Source: Rhyacophila brunnea (Eukaryota > Arthropoda > Insecta > Trichoptera > Rhyacophilidae). From it: a stretch of DNA of 64,000 bases. The notes below the pieces were generated by a model. That model did no database searches and was not told the DNA's origin. It saw nothing but the letters and a program-made list of their open reading frames with translations. The position numbers and the translations under genes are program-made. Below are positions 33,389 to 44,260 of the stretch, piece by piece. The stretch lies in NCBI GenBank assembly GCA_022495005.1, contig JAGYXB010000700.1:186001-250000 (forward strand), read 5' to 3'. Positions within the stretch are counted from its first letter, which is position 1, and each line of letters begins with the position of its first letter.

Positions 33389-33776
33389 AAAACGATGAAT
33401 TAGTCAAAAATCTGAACGACGAAAAATTGAAAACTTAATAAACTAAATTTTAATAATAAATATGACCATAAAATATAATGTAATAAGTAATAAGATGTGA
33501 CCCTGCAACGAATTCAAATTTTATTACATTTTTTTTACAATTGTAAGTTTATCTTTATATTAAAAAAAAATCTTTTTAATGTTTTCAGATACATATTTAA
33601 TTAATACAGTTGAAATTGTAAATTATCAAAAAAAAAATCTGAAATTGCAAGCTTCGTATTTTTCCGCTAGGTTCTCTGCTGGCATGCCTCTCCCCCTTAA
33701 TCTATCATTTTATTTTTGCCCGAAGAACCGTAGGGACAATCCGTCCATTCGCTCTAAGACCAGGCCTGCTTAGGTA

Positions 33777-33948
33777 CAGACCCACAAACTTATCTGTAGA
33801 ATGGCCAAAAATGGTACTACGAACTACCATAGGACGCCATTTTGAAAATGTCATTCGAATGTCAGATTTTGTCCAGTTACGAGTCTTGAATGGTTAGTTT
33901 TCGACAGTGGCTCCCGCATCCCATTCTTCAGATAAGTTTGTAGGTCTG
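33777..33948. mobile_element. Small TIR element with TA flanks (Tc1/mariner-like MITE)
   Basis: CAGACCCACAAACTTATCTG and its complement CAGATAAGTTTGTAGGTCTG, flanked by TA at 33775-33776 and 33949-33950. The arms are about 28 bp. Non-coding core. Confidence 0.65.
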
Positions 33949-33950
33949 TA

Positions 33951-34527
33951 AGTACCTGCCTACACTCGTTTGTCTTGATAGTTTATTATTTATGTGTTTT
34001 ATAATATTACAATTAATTTGAATTAGCTGCACATAATACATAGATTAGAGAAACGTTGCGGACCACATGTTTAGATAGACTGAACCCTGTAATAACGTCA
34101 TACCTATGCACTATGTTTTAATATTTAATATATTATGTACACAGCTACCTTTCATTCTCACTAATGCTTTATCTGTAGTTGTGTTGTGGGGTCAAATACC
34201 TAGTTGCTAGCTGTTTCGCGTTAATTGACCCAATTTTACCTTCACCTACTAATTATTAACAATCTCTTTGAACGGAGGTCAAAGCGCAGTACTGCAATTT
34301 AAAATGGATGCACTCTTTAAATTTAAAACAAAGGTATTTAAGCCGATTAAATTAATACCCCAGTGGATAAGACTCCATAAAAGGCGATTATTTAAAGCCT
34401 ACCTTCTTAAGAAAAATATTTTTAAATTGCATATTATATTATATTAATATTTATAAAATCACTTGATTATTTAAATTTCTATCAAAAATAATTTAATTTG
34501 CCAAAGACAGATGTTGTATATTATATT
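33951..34527. other. No supported feature
   Basis: AT-rich, no repeat partner found. Confidence 0.35.
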
Positions 34528-34535
34528 ATGTAGGA

Positions 34536-34928
34536 CATGGCCCCCACATCCTGAAGTGGGCCCCCAGGCTAGGATGTTTGGCGGCCCCCGTACTTATCGT
34601 TAATGGTAAAGGCAGTGTGACGCGCTACAGTAGCGTTTTCCATGGTGTACGCGGTAAAATTAAGGTTTAATTTTAGCGATTTTTTGTATTTTTAATATGT
34701 ACATCCATTTGAATTATGGAGTTGTCGAGTATCGGCACACAGTTGAAAATTGCATCGTACAATCGAATATTTAAATTATTAATAAGCTTACTGACTTTTT
34801 TTACTGTTTGAGCAAATTTGTGGTCTGTGATCACGATCACGATCGGTCGACTCGTCACGCCGGGTCCTTCCTGAGCCCGGGCCCCTAGGCTAGAGCCCTG
34901 TCACCCCCCCCCCCTCGTGGGGGCCATG
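34536..34928 (+). mobile_element. Family D hAT MITE, perfect 8-bp TSD
   Basis: It starts CATGGCCCCCACATCCTGAA and ends GTGGGGGCCATG. ATGTAGGA flanks both sides (34528-34535, 34929-34936). It contains GCTAGGATGTTTGGCGGCC and CGTCACGCCGGGTCC blocks. No ORF. Confidence 0.92.
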
Positions 34929-34945
34929 ATGTAGGAATATATTCA

Positions 34946-35215
34946 GTGACGTCCCGAGTGGGTAGGCAGATTGAGCGTCACTTGGGGGCGGCAGTCACCC
35001 AAAGGGCGGAAAATCGAGAGGAAGCACTTGGTATAGGTACATAGAAAGCTACCTAAACTTAGTAATAATCACTGGTTGGAAACAAAATATAATTAGGCAC
35101 TATTAAAAGTTTAACAGGACTTTATTTTTTCGCCGGGTTCACGATGTCTAGTTTACTTCCGTTGTCCTTGCACGTCACGTTCTTGGTGAACAGCAACGAG
35201 ACGTGCATACCTAAT
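34946..35215 (+). mobile_element. Family K element
   Basis: It starts GTGACGTCCCGAGTGGG and continues with AGATTGAGCGTCACTTGGG and GATGTCTAGTTTACTTCCG. It matches the reverse of 12605-12997. The right end is approximate. Confidence 0.5.
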
Positions 35216-35554
35216 TTAAAAATTATCCAAATATGTTTACCAGTAATTAGCGAGTATTGGAAGTTCTCAGGTGTATTTTTAAATGCAGGTACCTATCTGA
35301 AACCGTAGACTAGCAATATTGTCTATTGAACCAGAGATGGCATTTAAATTTGATTTAGTGGTATACCGACCTAGGTAAGTATAACTTGTTAGTAATGTAT
35401 CCACAGAACACATTAAATTTCTTTGATATTTGAGTAATAACGATGATAAAAAGTACTGTATAAAAAAATGTGGCGGCATTTTGTCTCGGGACGTCACTGA
35501 ATATTATACAGGTTACAACAATCTGCAAAGATTTCAAAAATATATACCACATCG

Positions 35555-36319
35555 CAGTGGCGCACCCAGGATTTAATATTGGGGGGGGCCCAAGGAGGAG
35601 AATGTAAATTAGTCCCATAGGCTCTTTTTCTTCTTCACAGCCTAATTTCTCATTTATCGGTCTTTTGTCTATTGCACTCGGTGTACCTACACCATGGTCC
35701 CCACATCCTGAAACGGGCCCTCAGGCTAGGATATTTGGCGGCCCCCCTACCTACCGCTAAGATTAAAGGCAGTATGAAACACTAAATTAACGTTTTCCAA
35801 ATTGTGTTTTAGTTCAAATTAAGGGTACTTATACAGTGAATTATTGGCGATTTTTAATACATCTACTTTAATAATGGAGCTGTCGAGTATCGACACATAA
35901 TAATCAAAAAATATATTGCACAATTATATAAGAAATTGAAAATGTTTATGGCTATGAAGTAAAATAGCGCCGCAGGCGACTTTTTTTACTATTAAAGCTA
36001 ATTTATGATGTGTGTTTATCTCACTTATCTGGTCAACCCGACACGCCGGGCCCCCCATAACCCGGGCCCCCCGGCTAGAGCTCTGTCAGCCCTCCCAAGC
36101 TATGACCTACACCACTCCGGAATTCGAGTGGACACGGAGAATTTTTTGACAGTTCCATTAGGGATTGGGTTTCTAAAAAAAACGAACATTTTCGAAATTT
36201 TTGTGTTAGAAATTAAAATCTAAGAAATTTTTCTATAAAGGTGCTGGTGAATTACATTCTGATAATTTTTGTTTTGGGGGGTGCCAGGGCCCCCTGGCCC
36301 CCCCCTGGGTGCGCCACTG
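35555..36319 (+). mobile_element. Family E hAT with family D inside (compound), perfect TSD
   Basis: CAGTGGCGCACCCAGGATTT to CCTGGGTGCGCCACTG, with CCACATCG on both sides (35547-35554, 36320-36327). The internal D copy (35693-36104) has its own ACCTACAC duplication (35685-35692, 36105-36112). Confidence 0.93.
35693..36104 (+). mobile_element. Family D nested in family E, perfect TSD
   Basis: CATGGTCCCCACATCCTGAA to CAAGCTATG, bounded by ACCTACAC. It shares the same insertion point as the D copy at 16529-16945. Confidence 0.9.
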
Positions 36320-36480
36320 CCACATCGCACCATCTGTCTTGACGTAAATAAATGTCAGATTATTTGTGAAGGAATTGTGATATTTTTTCGTATTATGGAC
36401 TTTACGTCACGTAGCCTCAGTCGGTCTATCGAATTGTATGAAATATGGTAGGCTCCTATCGTAGAGCCTAAAACCTTCGA

Positions 36481-37000
36481 GCATAATATTGTTGTCATAC
36501 TGCACCTTGTCCAAAATAATTAATAATTTGATAATTAAACAAAATATTTTATATGGCGTTTAATTAAATACTTAACAATAAATTATATCTAATGATTTTT
36601 GATGTGTAGGTATAAATGTTTGTAAAAATACGTAATTTAAAATCTCAATTAAACGCAGTCAGTAAGTTTTTGAAGTTTCATTGAATTAGTCAATTGGTAA
36701 TTAGTATACATCCGTACTTTCATCAACAATTAATGTATGAAACCAAAACTTCCGTAATTCGTCAAAAAAAATCTTTTTTAATGACTGCATCACGCATTCG
36801 ACAAACTCGACCGCATAATTCTTACTTCACCAGCTTTCGGGAATATCTGTGTATTTTAGATACTTACATGATTATGAATAATAATATCTTGTACCTACAG
36901 AAAGCATAGATGCATTTATTTTTATGGTCAATATTACATTATCAATTAGCACTTTGAATAGATCGCAACCAATTTTTTTGCGCTCAGCGATCTCAATCCT
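36481..37000. other. No supported feature
   Basis: AT-rich. The 71-codon frame at 36694-36909 has no recognisable family. Confidence 0.35.
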
Positions 37001-37019
37001 ATTCTTTCGTTCTTAGGGT

Positions 37020-37337
37020 GTTTCCGTAATTATTTTCAAAAGTCCACCTCTTTTCAAGAAAATTCCTTTCGAGAAATAAGTCGAAGAGTTGTGCATGTGA
37101 TGTGATGGTTCCGTGCATTCAAACAAAACTAAAATCTGGCAAAGGAAACTTTCTTTTACAATATTTTTGTGTGAGGACTGTGCGGGGGATGCAAACATGT
37201 GTGCGGACACATTCTGGTAGATGTGCGGTCGTAACATCGTTTTATCTTCTTATTTCTCGTAAGTATACCTGACAAGTGTGTTCTTTTTCTCAGATCTCCA
37301 CAGCCTACCTCTTTTCAAAAGTCACCCTTCGCCACTG
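37020..37337 (-). mobile_element. Family O element, reverse
   Basis: It ends AAAAGTCACCCTTCGCCACTG at 37337, and the left side has a related CAAAAGTCCACCTCTTTTCA arm. The core shares GGACTGTGCGGGGGATG with 3900-3930 in reverse. hAT-like terminus; no TSD proven. Confidence 0.6.
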
Positions 37338-37364
37338 GTGTCAGGCCAGTAATATAATTATTAT

Positions 37365-37645
37365 CAAATCAAATTAAATTTATTTATTTTACATATAATG
37401 AACACAACAAATTACAAATTCAAAGCGTTCACGATATGACATAAAATAAAAATACAGAGAAATGTGACTTAATAATACAATAAGTAATAAAATAAGAAAC
37501 AAAATAAGAAAAGAAATAAAATAAAGCATCAAAAGTAAAAGTAGATGGAAGCACACAGAGTGAACAATCGATAGACCCTATCTTAAAAACTTAAAACAAC
37601 GTCCACCTGAATTCACTCTAACGTAAGTGGAACATATCAATATCC
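37365..37645 (-). mobile_element. LINE 3' end (family Q), reverse
   Basis: An AAATTTATTTATTTTACATA-type tail, then ACAAATTACAAATTCAAAG and CTCTAACGTAAGTGGAACAT, shared with 50735-51740. The orientation places the 3' tail at the left. I infer a non-LTR retrotransposon (Jockey/CR1-like) from the tail and truncated structure only. Confidence 0.5.
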
Positions 37646-37649
37646 GAAG

Positions 37650-38125
37650 TTATATATTTTTTTTATATTGATATTAATTATCCGAATTATGGTGAATATG
37701 TGATGATTTCCCATTTAAATTGTCTCAATTTTGGAGAGTCTTGACCCAACCGTAGGAGGTAATATCGCGAAAAAAATTATACCTCTTTTATTGGCAATAT
37801 TTTAATGGTAATCCGGGTGGTTTTACTTGCATTAAACCAATAATGGTTATTATACTTTATCCGGGGCTTTTCCCTCGTTATTGTTAAAATATTTAGTGAT
37901 TGCCAACAAAGTAAGTAGTAATTTCCCGCCTTTTCGTGGAAAATACTTAAATACTCGTCGTCTGATAAAGTCGTCAACGACTTTAAACTAATAATGTTTT
38001 CCAGCAATTCTTATTAAATTGTAAAAGCGAACAACACGAAAGAATCAATGGCATTATTTGCACATTGAGATCTTTACAATTTATAAATTCAACACGTTCA
38101 CAGCATAATTAACATGAAAAGCAAG
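37650..38125. other. No supported feature
   Basis: The 76-codon frame at 37777-38007 (minus) is not recognised. No repeat partner. Confidence 0.35.
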
Positions 38126-38127
38126 TG

Positions 38128-38343
38128 GTTCCATGACAAAACAGAACAACAATAATATAACTATGACCTTTCAGGAAAAATATTAATTTAATATTATATT
38201 ATGTTGATAGATTTTTAATAGCACAGATTTTCAATACGCCATAATAAATCAAATTATATACCTAATTTCTGCATACCTAATCGCTAGAAAGCCTCAAATA
38301 AACGGGACTTTGCCGGCAAGCTTAGGATATCTCATCTTAATCA
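38128..38343 (+). repeat. Family P repeat, copy 2
   Basis: Near identical to 13395-13606. The terminal TCTCATCTTAATCAATA shows the TTAA site without a family C insertion, i.e. the empty-site state. Confidence 0.8.
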
Positions 38344-38502
38344 ATATAATATGTTCAAAATGATTGGGTGACTAGGTACAACGAAATAATGACCTAACCC
38401 AACCTAAATAGATTCCACAAAAATTAAGGTTTCATTTTCCCCCTGGCTGTTCTGTTTTGTTCGGTTACCGAAAAGCACATATTATACAATAACATGTAGC
38501 GA

Positions 38503-38622
38503 GGACGGCGCCGCATTACGTGGCTTAAGAACCTCCGTGATTGGTACGAGTGCAGCTCCACTGAACTGTTCCGGGTAGCAGACGACGTCGTGGCCGATCT
38601 CCGCCATGGGATGGCACAATAA
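38503..38622 (+). pseudogene. Non-LTR reverse transcriptase, extreme C-terminal fragment
   Basis: A 39-codon open frame ends at TAA 38620-38622. It reads GRRRITWLKNLRDWY, then a CSSTELFRVADDVVADLR segment. The GRRRxxWLKNLRxWxxxxxxELFR pattern is the conserved C-terminal tail of many insect non-LTR endonuclease/reverse transcriptase proteins. It is CpG-rich against an AT-rich background. Only the last 40 codons remain, followed by an AATAAG/AATAAA-like tail. 5' truncation is usual for these elements. Distinct from the RTE-like LINE with the (GAT)n tail. Confidence 0.75.
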
Positions 38623-38649
38623 GAATAAATATCTGACAGCAGCTGTGAC

Positions 38650-39270
38650 AATGTAAATATTTATTTTGTTACAATCCGGAATATAGCATAGTTTTAATAC
38701 TACATTACATATTAATAAATTCAAATAATCGCTACTGTGCCATCAATGGGGTGACAAAGAAACGATTTTCCACCATCCACCCCTGTTTAAATAAATACAA
38801 AAGCACACCTTTCATAATACTAACAAGCGCATCCAATAAAATCGAGATACAACATAATAATAATTCAGTTTACCTGGAATTTCAGATTTTCAACAATTTA
38901 TTATCATTCTATTACAAAGCCGTCGCAAGTTTCAACTTGAAGGTAGAGAAAAAAATGACAATAAGGTACAAAGATGAGGGTCTCTTCTGCAAACCATTCA
39001 GAAGTAGGTAAGCTTTGTTGTTATTTATTGCGATGGATTGAAAAGGTGTTTTGTGCCCTGCTGCCAAAGGTGAGCAATAGAGGTGTTTACCAAGTAGGTA
39101 GGTACTTAGAACTTAGAGTAGGAAAGTGCACCTTACTTAAACCTATCTAAGAAAGACGAAATACAGTCGAACTTGGTTATTACGAGGACGATTGGACCGA
39201 CTGAATTTGCTCGTTAAAAGCATTACTTGTTATATCGTTATATAACATTTTTCGCGCCACGTTCTATTTA
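38650..39270. other. No supported feature
   Basis: AT-rich; the 86-codon frame at 38751-39011 is unrecognised and has no codon-like composition that I can defend. Confidence 0.35.
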
Positions 39271-39274
39271 AGCA

Positions 39275-39715
39275 TACAACATAATAATTACAAGATAAAA
39301 ATAACTTTTTATATACAACGTTTTTAAATTTTCTGTTGAATCATAATATAAACTTGACTTGACTAGCTTAAACGTTCAAAAAAAATTGTATTTGATAGAA
39401 ATGATACTGAAATATCAATTTGAGTGAGTAATGTGAGTAACGCACGTATATATTATTAATTTAGTTGCTAGGAACCCAACCAATAATGGTGTCGAAATAA
39501 CTTTTCATACAAAACAGAATTAACTGAAAATGAATTCAATTCTACTTAAAGATGGCTAAAAGTATAAAAAAAATGCATTGGCACCGTGTTCTGATATATT
39601 CTAAAAATGTCTAGCTAGTCGGGAAGTTAGTTAAAAATCGATTGAAAGATTTGTACCCCGGACAAAGAACCACCGGACAAATAAGAATACGAGCTAAGAA
39701 AAACGTTGTAAAACA
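39275..39715 (+). repeat. Family H repeat
   Basis: TAATTACAAGATAAAAATAA to ACGAGCTAAGAAAAACGTTG, aligning with 4205-4640. It has a small deletion of the GACCCCTAGCAACC part and an insertion GAACCACCGGACAAA shared with the 52.9-kb copy. Confidence 0.85.
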
Positions 39716-40044
39716 TCTGTAAACCGTATCGTAAAAACCCCGAAACAAGCATGGCATTCATAAACTACAAAAGAAGTTGTTTATTGTAATGAAGTGTTGA
39801 GCCACCCGCGCTGATAGGTACCTACTGACTTCACAAAGCTTGGATTTTATACATGTAATTTCAACCATATGCGTGGATACTTTTTCAATTTTGTCGGTGA
39901 AAACATCAATTAGGTACTTAGACACTTAACTAGTGTCATAAACGTAATCCGATTCCCGTGGCATCGGTCTATTTAACTGCCCGGTCGGATTTTATTGCTT
40001 AGGGTCGAAAATGTTGTTTCTAAACGATTGACACATTAACAGTT

Positions 40045-40243
40045 TTGCTCGGTATATGTTAGGTTAGGTTTTCATACTTGAATTTTGCCAAAATCAGCTA
40101 TGAAAATTGAATGTTCATATTGAATCTAATAAAATTGGAGACCGTATAGTAAACGGTCATCTCTTTCCGATAAGAAAGCTAATGGCTAACGGTGCCGCGG
40201 TGAAATGTTTTACGTACAATTTACATGTAACCAAGGAAAGGTG
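40045..40243 (+). repeat. Family B right-end fragment
   Basis: GGTTAGGTTTTCATACTTGA to TACAATTTACATGTAACC matches the right third of the 24.6-kb copy. Confidence 0.75.
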
Positions 40244-40249
40244 CTCAAA

Positions 40250-40380
40250 TCCGACATAAATATTAGGTACACTCTAAACTTTGATAGTTATTTGTTTTCA
40301 TTGAACTAATAATACAAATTACGATTTTGCTGGTTAGTTTTAAAAAAACCAATTAAACCCTGCTCAACCAAACCACCACA
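40250..40380 (+). repeat. Family A fragment
   Basis: CCGACATAAATATTAGG through AATTAAACCCTGCTCAACC is internal family A sequence without termini. Confidence 0.6.
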
Positions 40381-40409
40381 GTGGACGTAGGCTGTGGAGT
40401 TCTAACAAA

Positions 40410-40835
40410 ACCGACAAGAACCGTATTTTATTTATGCGTCGATTACATTGAGCTACTTTACGAGCTGTTTGTGGCGAATTTGAAAGCGGGCGATTCAGCT
40501 ACTGCGATTGTGATGATGACACACAACACTTTCCATTCGCTGAGAAGCCACAAGCCAGCAGGCCCACACGCCGGCGCACCGCGGCGTGTAGCGTGTAAAG
40601 TTGACCGGCTTTCAACTTTTCTCGGTAGATTATTTACAATCTGCTTGTTAGTTTTTTCAATGATGACACTGGGCGACTTTACAAACAGGTCGTAAAGTAG
40701 CTAAATGTAATTGACGCATTAGACTTGAGTTTTATGTCAGTAATATACGACCCAAAGAGGTTGGACGGTCTTTATTGTACGGCCATATATTTCCGATACA
40801 ATATAGTGAAATCGGCAAACTGCACCACTCCACCA
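40410..40835 (-). repeat. Family B fragment hosting a Harbinger MITE
   Basis: AACCGACAAGAACCGTATT at the left and ATACGACCCAAAGAGGTTGG at the right are contiguous in the 46.1-kb B copy. The MITE at 40435-40718 separates them. Confidence 0.8.
40435..40718. mobile_element. Family I Harbinger-like MITE, TTA duplication
   Basis: TGCGTCGATTACATTGAGCT and its complement AGCTAAATGTAATTGACGCA, flanked by TTA (40432-40434, 40719-40721). The ends match those of 40911-41094; the core is different and CpG-rich. Confidence 0.8.
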
Positions 40836-40910
40836 TTCTTCGCCGCTGGTAGGTACCTAATGTAAGGTAAGGTTAGATTAGGTAACGTACTATACCAACA
40901 CTAAACGTAA

Positions 40911-41094
40911 AGCCTCAATTACATTGAGCTTCTTTACGAGCTGTTTTTTGGCGAATTTATAATCTGCCTGTAAAGTCGCCCAGTGTAATCATGGAACATG
41001 TTAGCTTGTTCGATGATTACACTGGGCGAGTTTACAGGCAGATTATAAATTCGCCAACGCACAGCTCGTAAAGAAGCTCAATGTAATTGAGGCT
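40911..41094. mobile_element. Family I Harbinger-like MITE, near-perfect palindrome, TAA duplication
   Basis: The arms AGCCTCAATTACATTGAGCT and complement run about 85 bp each with few mismatches around a short centre (GGAACATGTTAGCTTGTTCG). TAA flanks at 40908-40910 and 41095-41097. It would fold into a long hairpin if transcribed. Confidence 0.88.
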
Positions 41095-41097
41095 TAA

Positions 41098-41495
41098 ATG
41101 GACTATAAACCAACAAAGAATTTAAATATATAATATTATCAATGAGATTTCTTAGGTCTCGGGGCAATCACACTTGAAAGTCTCCCAGGTTTTGTATTTT
41201 TCACTCGACTGCCAAAAGTTCAGCGCCGCTACTGTTTAGGACTTAGGTAGTGACTGCAAGAATGGTAAAAGTGTGAAATTTTGTGAGAAATCCAAAATGT
41301 CTACTGTCGTTCCTCATTGTTCGATTTCTCGTTATTAATGCCATTGTCAAAAACATTAATACAATAAATATTAACTGTCAGAATTCTGAACGGCCATTGA
41401 AAATAAAAATAAGAAATGCTGGAAAATAATAGTAAAATATTACTCATAGGTTAGGACGGTTAGATATCTACTTAAATATTATATTTGTTACGAAT
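41098..41495. other. No supported feature
   Basis: No partner copy or coding signal. Confidence 0.35.
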
Positions 41496-41499
41496 TTGC

Positions 41500-41930
41500 A
41501 AACGTCCATTTTACAACGTTTTTATTAGGTCGTATTCTTATTTGTCCGGTGGTTGTTTATCCAGTACAAATCTTGCAATCGATTTTTAACCAACTTCCCG
41601 ACTAGCTAGACATTTGAAACTTTTAGAATACATCAGAACACGATGCAAATGCATTTTTTAAATACTTTTAGCCATCTTTAAGTAGAATTGAATTAATTTT
41701 TAGTTAATTCTGTTTTTTATGAAAAGTTATTTCGGAAGAAATCCGTAATCCGATCCACTATTATTGGTTGCTAGGGGTCTGGGGTCATAGCAACTAAATT
41801 ATTAATATATACGTGCGTCACTATGGAAATCAAAATGACATTTCAGTATTATTTCTATCAAGTACAATTTTTTTTGATCGTTTAAGCTAGCAAGTCAAGT
41901 TTATATGATTCAACAGAAAATTTAAAAACG
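41500..41930 (-). repeat. Family H repeat, reverse
   Basis: Complement of 4205-4640: TTTTACAACGTTTTTATTAG, AACTTCCCGACTAGCTAGAC, GTTGCTAGGGGTCTGGGGTC. It breaks at TTTAAAAACGTT, where the hairpin begins. Confidence 0.85.
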
Positions 41931-42034
41931 TTTTCTTTGATAGATATTTCGGTTGTAACACCATTATCAAGACTAAGACAAGATAGTTTTGATAATGGTG
42001 TTACAACCGAAATATCTATCAAAGAAAACGTTTT
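41925..42034. repeat. Perfect 46-bp inverted repeat with 18-bp loop
   Basis: The left arm 41925-41970 and right arm 41989-42034 are exact complements (AAAACGTTTTCTTTGATAGA outward, GGTTGTAACACCATTATCAA inward). The loop is GACTAAGACAAGATAGTT. It overlaps the broken end of the family H copy. Sequence identity implies a recent origin. Confidence 0.92.
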
Positions 42035-42251
42035 AAAAAACCTGTAGAATTATTTATATTTTCATTTCTTGTAACTTGTTTAAGTTTCCCCCACATTTCT
42101 CCATACTCTGGAAGGTACGATACCTTCTAACAACCATACCCATAAGGAAACGCACTGTTGTGCTTTCATTATGTTTATAACTGTCCCAGTGTATTTTTGT
42201 AATGGTATCAATGGTTACGTTATCAATTGTTTGCTATATTAGGTTATCTCA

Positions 42252-42382
42252 GGTACGAATCTCAGATCTGGCAAAGTCACATGTTGCTTGGATCCAGAGT
42301 ATATGGACCTAATAGGTTGAGCAAGTGGTCAACGTCCATTATATGGATGCCCATATTGCTCAACTTAGAATCAAACATGGTA
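42252..42382 (+). mobile_element. SINE fragment lacking the A box
   Basis: AGGTACGAATCTCAGATCTG (decayed B box), then GGACCTAATAGGTTGAGCAA and GGATGCCCATATTG. The head before the B box is absent. Confidence 0.75.
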
Positions 42383-42589
42383 CCTAGGTAATCCACTATT
42401 TCTTAGGTACATTTTATCTCTAACAGGCAGTCTTCGTTACTGTCATGGTGCAATAAATAACTATTATATTTTAATGGCTGAAGAATCTCAGACAGTTCGT
42501 CTCTACAACATCGTCATTCATCAATAATAGTCGACGAAGACAAGCCACTAAAAAATAAGAGATTATTGTAACAAAATTAAAACACTCAC

Positions 42590-42949
42590 CATTCAATACT
42601 CCTGTATCCCTTGGCACAGCAATGAAGACTCTTGAACTTCTTAACAACGGCATACTCCGTGGAGCTGACTTCTTTTGTGAACTGCAGCCACGTGGAGTTG
42701 GTCTGGAAGGTGTTGGTGGAGCAGTAATCCACCAGACCTGACACTCCAGCCAGCGCCTCGACGAAAACAAACACCCATAGCACTACGAGAGATAACTTGG
42801 AACCACTTCTTCTTGCACTGTTTTGACACATTTTTTCTGATGCAGTGATGCTATTTTCTTTTGAATTTAATAATGCGGATCTTTGAAGTCTGTCAAACAT
42901 TGAATTATTGTCTGATGCCGTCATGTTGGATTTCATTTCCGTGACGTAG
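42590..42949 (-). CDS. Candidate host coding exon: signal peptide plus start of an extracellular domain
   Basis: This is the only stretch that looks like host coding sequence. On the minus strand a frame is open from an acceptor-like TTTACTCAG (exon from 42949) to a strong donor, GAATG|GTGAGTG (intron from 42589), splitting a codon after two bases. From the ATG at 42936 it encodes 115 residues. Residues 36-68 form a classic signal peptide (Met36, basic ARRSGSK, hydrophobic LSLVVLWVFVFV, then EALAGVSG), so the ATG at 42831, in an AAAAAATG context, may be the true start. After it come Cys72, an NST glycosylation sequon at 80, and FKSLHCCAKGYRSIEW, which resembles the first strands of an Ig-like domain (Cys...W) in a receptor ectodomain. 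That family guess is inference. Base composition is far less AT-rich than its surroundings. No downstream exon was found in the window, so the gene continues across a large intron or the exon is orphaned. Confidence 0.6.
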
Positions 42950-43224
42950 CTGAGTAAATATATGTCTTTATGCTCGGGGATTCCCCGGAATTAAACTGCG
43001 CGGTGATTGAAAATGTTATCTATTTAAAAAACGATTAGATATGAACTTACTGGTTTTTTATCAGCTAACATTATTGTTATAAAAATAGATTCGATTGATT
43101 TGCAAGGAATTATAATAATTACTTATGAACAGTGTTGCTATTGATCCACCTGGAACAACAAGAAAAATGTATTGATTAATTTCATTAATATATAAACATT
43201 AAAAACAAGTTTCGGGGATAACAT

Positions 43225-43755
43225 AATTTAATAGGGGGTTAGGGCCCACATGCCCAACGAAGATCAAAATGAAAATTCCTTAAACGTTGTAGATAATCTA
43301 TTTTTATATAATTTTGAAGCCTTATTATCCTTAATATTTATTTTAAATATTTAATGACTGCATAAAGTATTTTTATTACATATAATAGTATTCTTTTAAA
43401 CCTCTCGATCTAATGTTTTAGAATATAGTCATATTTCAGTACATCCTTGTGAAGTTGTGTTAAGATTTTTTTAGATTTATTAATTTTTAAACGCATTTAT
43501 AAAACCATCAGTCAAATTTATGTTGACATTATTATAGTGAAATATTTACGATAAAAATTATATTTATAATCTCTACGATCCCAAATTTTACAAGAATTAG
43601 GCATTTTATTATTCAAAAAATGGACAAGATTACCACATTTGAAGATAATTCTAAAGATACTAATTATAAGCTATGTCTTTGACCATTCAAATGTGATAAA
43701 ACATCCTACGAATAATGATTGTTTTATAATAATTATTGACCTAAGAATAAGGTAG
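43225..43755 (+). repeat. Family G repeat, copy 2
   Basis: GGGCCCACATGCCCAACG to TTGACCTAAGAATAAGGTA, aligning with copy 1 in reverse. It includes TTCCTTAAACGTTGTAGATA and CTTTGACCATTCAAATGTGA. Confidence 0.88.
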
Positions 43756-44017
43756 TATTTTTTTTGAAATACGCTATTTCTATTAGCATTTCCCAGTGGT
43801 TAAGCTACAGCATACGGCCGTAGCCATAAGATAAACGATAACTGAAGTAGAGAATAAGATCATGTTGACGCGCGTGTTTGAACATGTACCGTACAAACCG
43901 TAAAAACGATTTAAAATAAAACAGCATACTGAAAAATTGGAAACAAAACTTGATTGTATTTTCAAAGCAGGATTACCAAAAGCAAGCGCGTTGACATTGA
44001 ACATTAATGGGTGTATC

Positions 44018-44048
44018 TGTATTTATATATATATATATATATATATCA
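44018..44048. repeat. (TA)n microsatellite
   Basis: About 15 TA units. Confidence 0.9.
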
Positions 44049-44260
44049 TCCGAAGACAAATAAACAGGATTTTATTTTTGTTTTTATATAACGGACATTC
44101 GGCTTTAATGGACACCCGTCACCATCTTCTGTTATAAAGATGTTCTACTATACGTTTTCTGCGTCAATTTTGGTAAGTACACAAGGAAAACTTTTTAAAT
44201 ACCTACCTACATAGGTGCTGATCAATTTTCGTAGACATTGGAAATTTTTACCTTTACCTG

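Larger units (their letters stand above)
35500..36480 (-). repeat. Family F repeat, split by the E+D compound
   Basis: The outer parts (35505-35554 and 36328-36480) together match 15762-15990 in reverse (ATCTGTCTTGACGTAAAT, GACTTTACGTCACGTAGCC). Confidence 0.75.

Noticed and set aside
42471..42770. 99-codon frame overlapping the host exon in another frame
   Set aside because: It runs through the donor site and lacks a signal peptide or family match; the 42590-42949 frame explains the region better.
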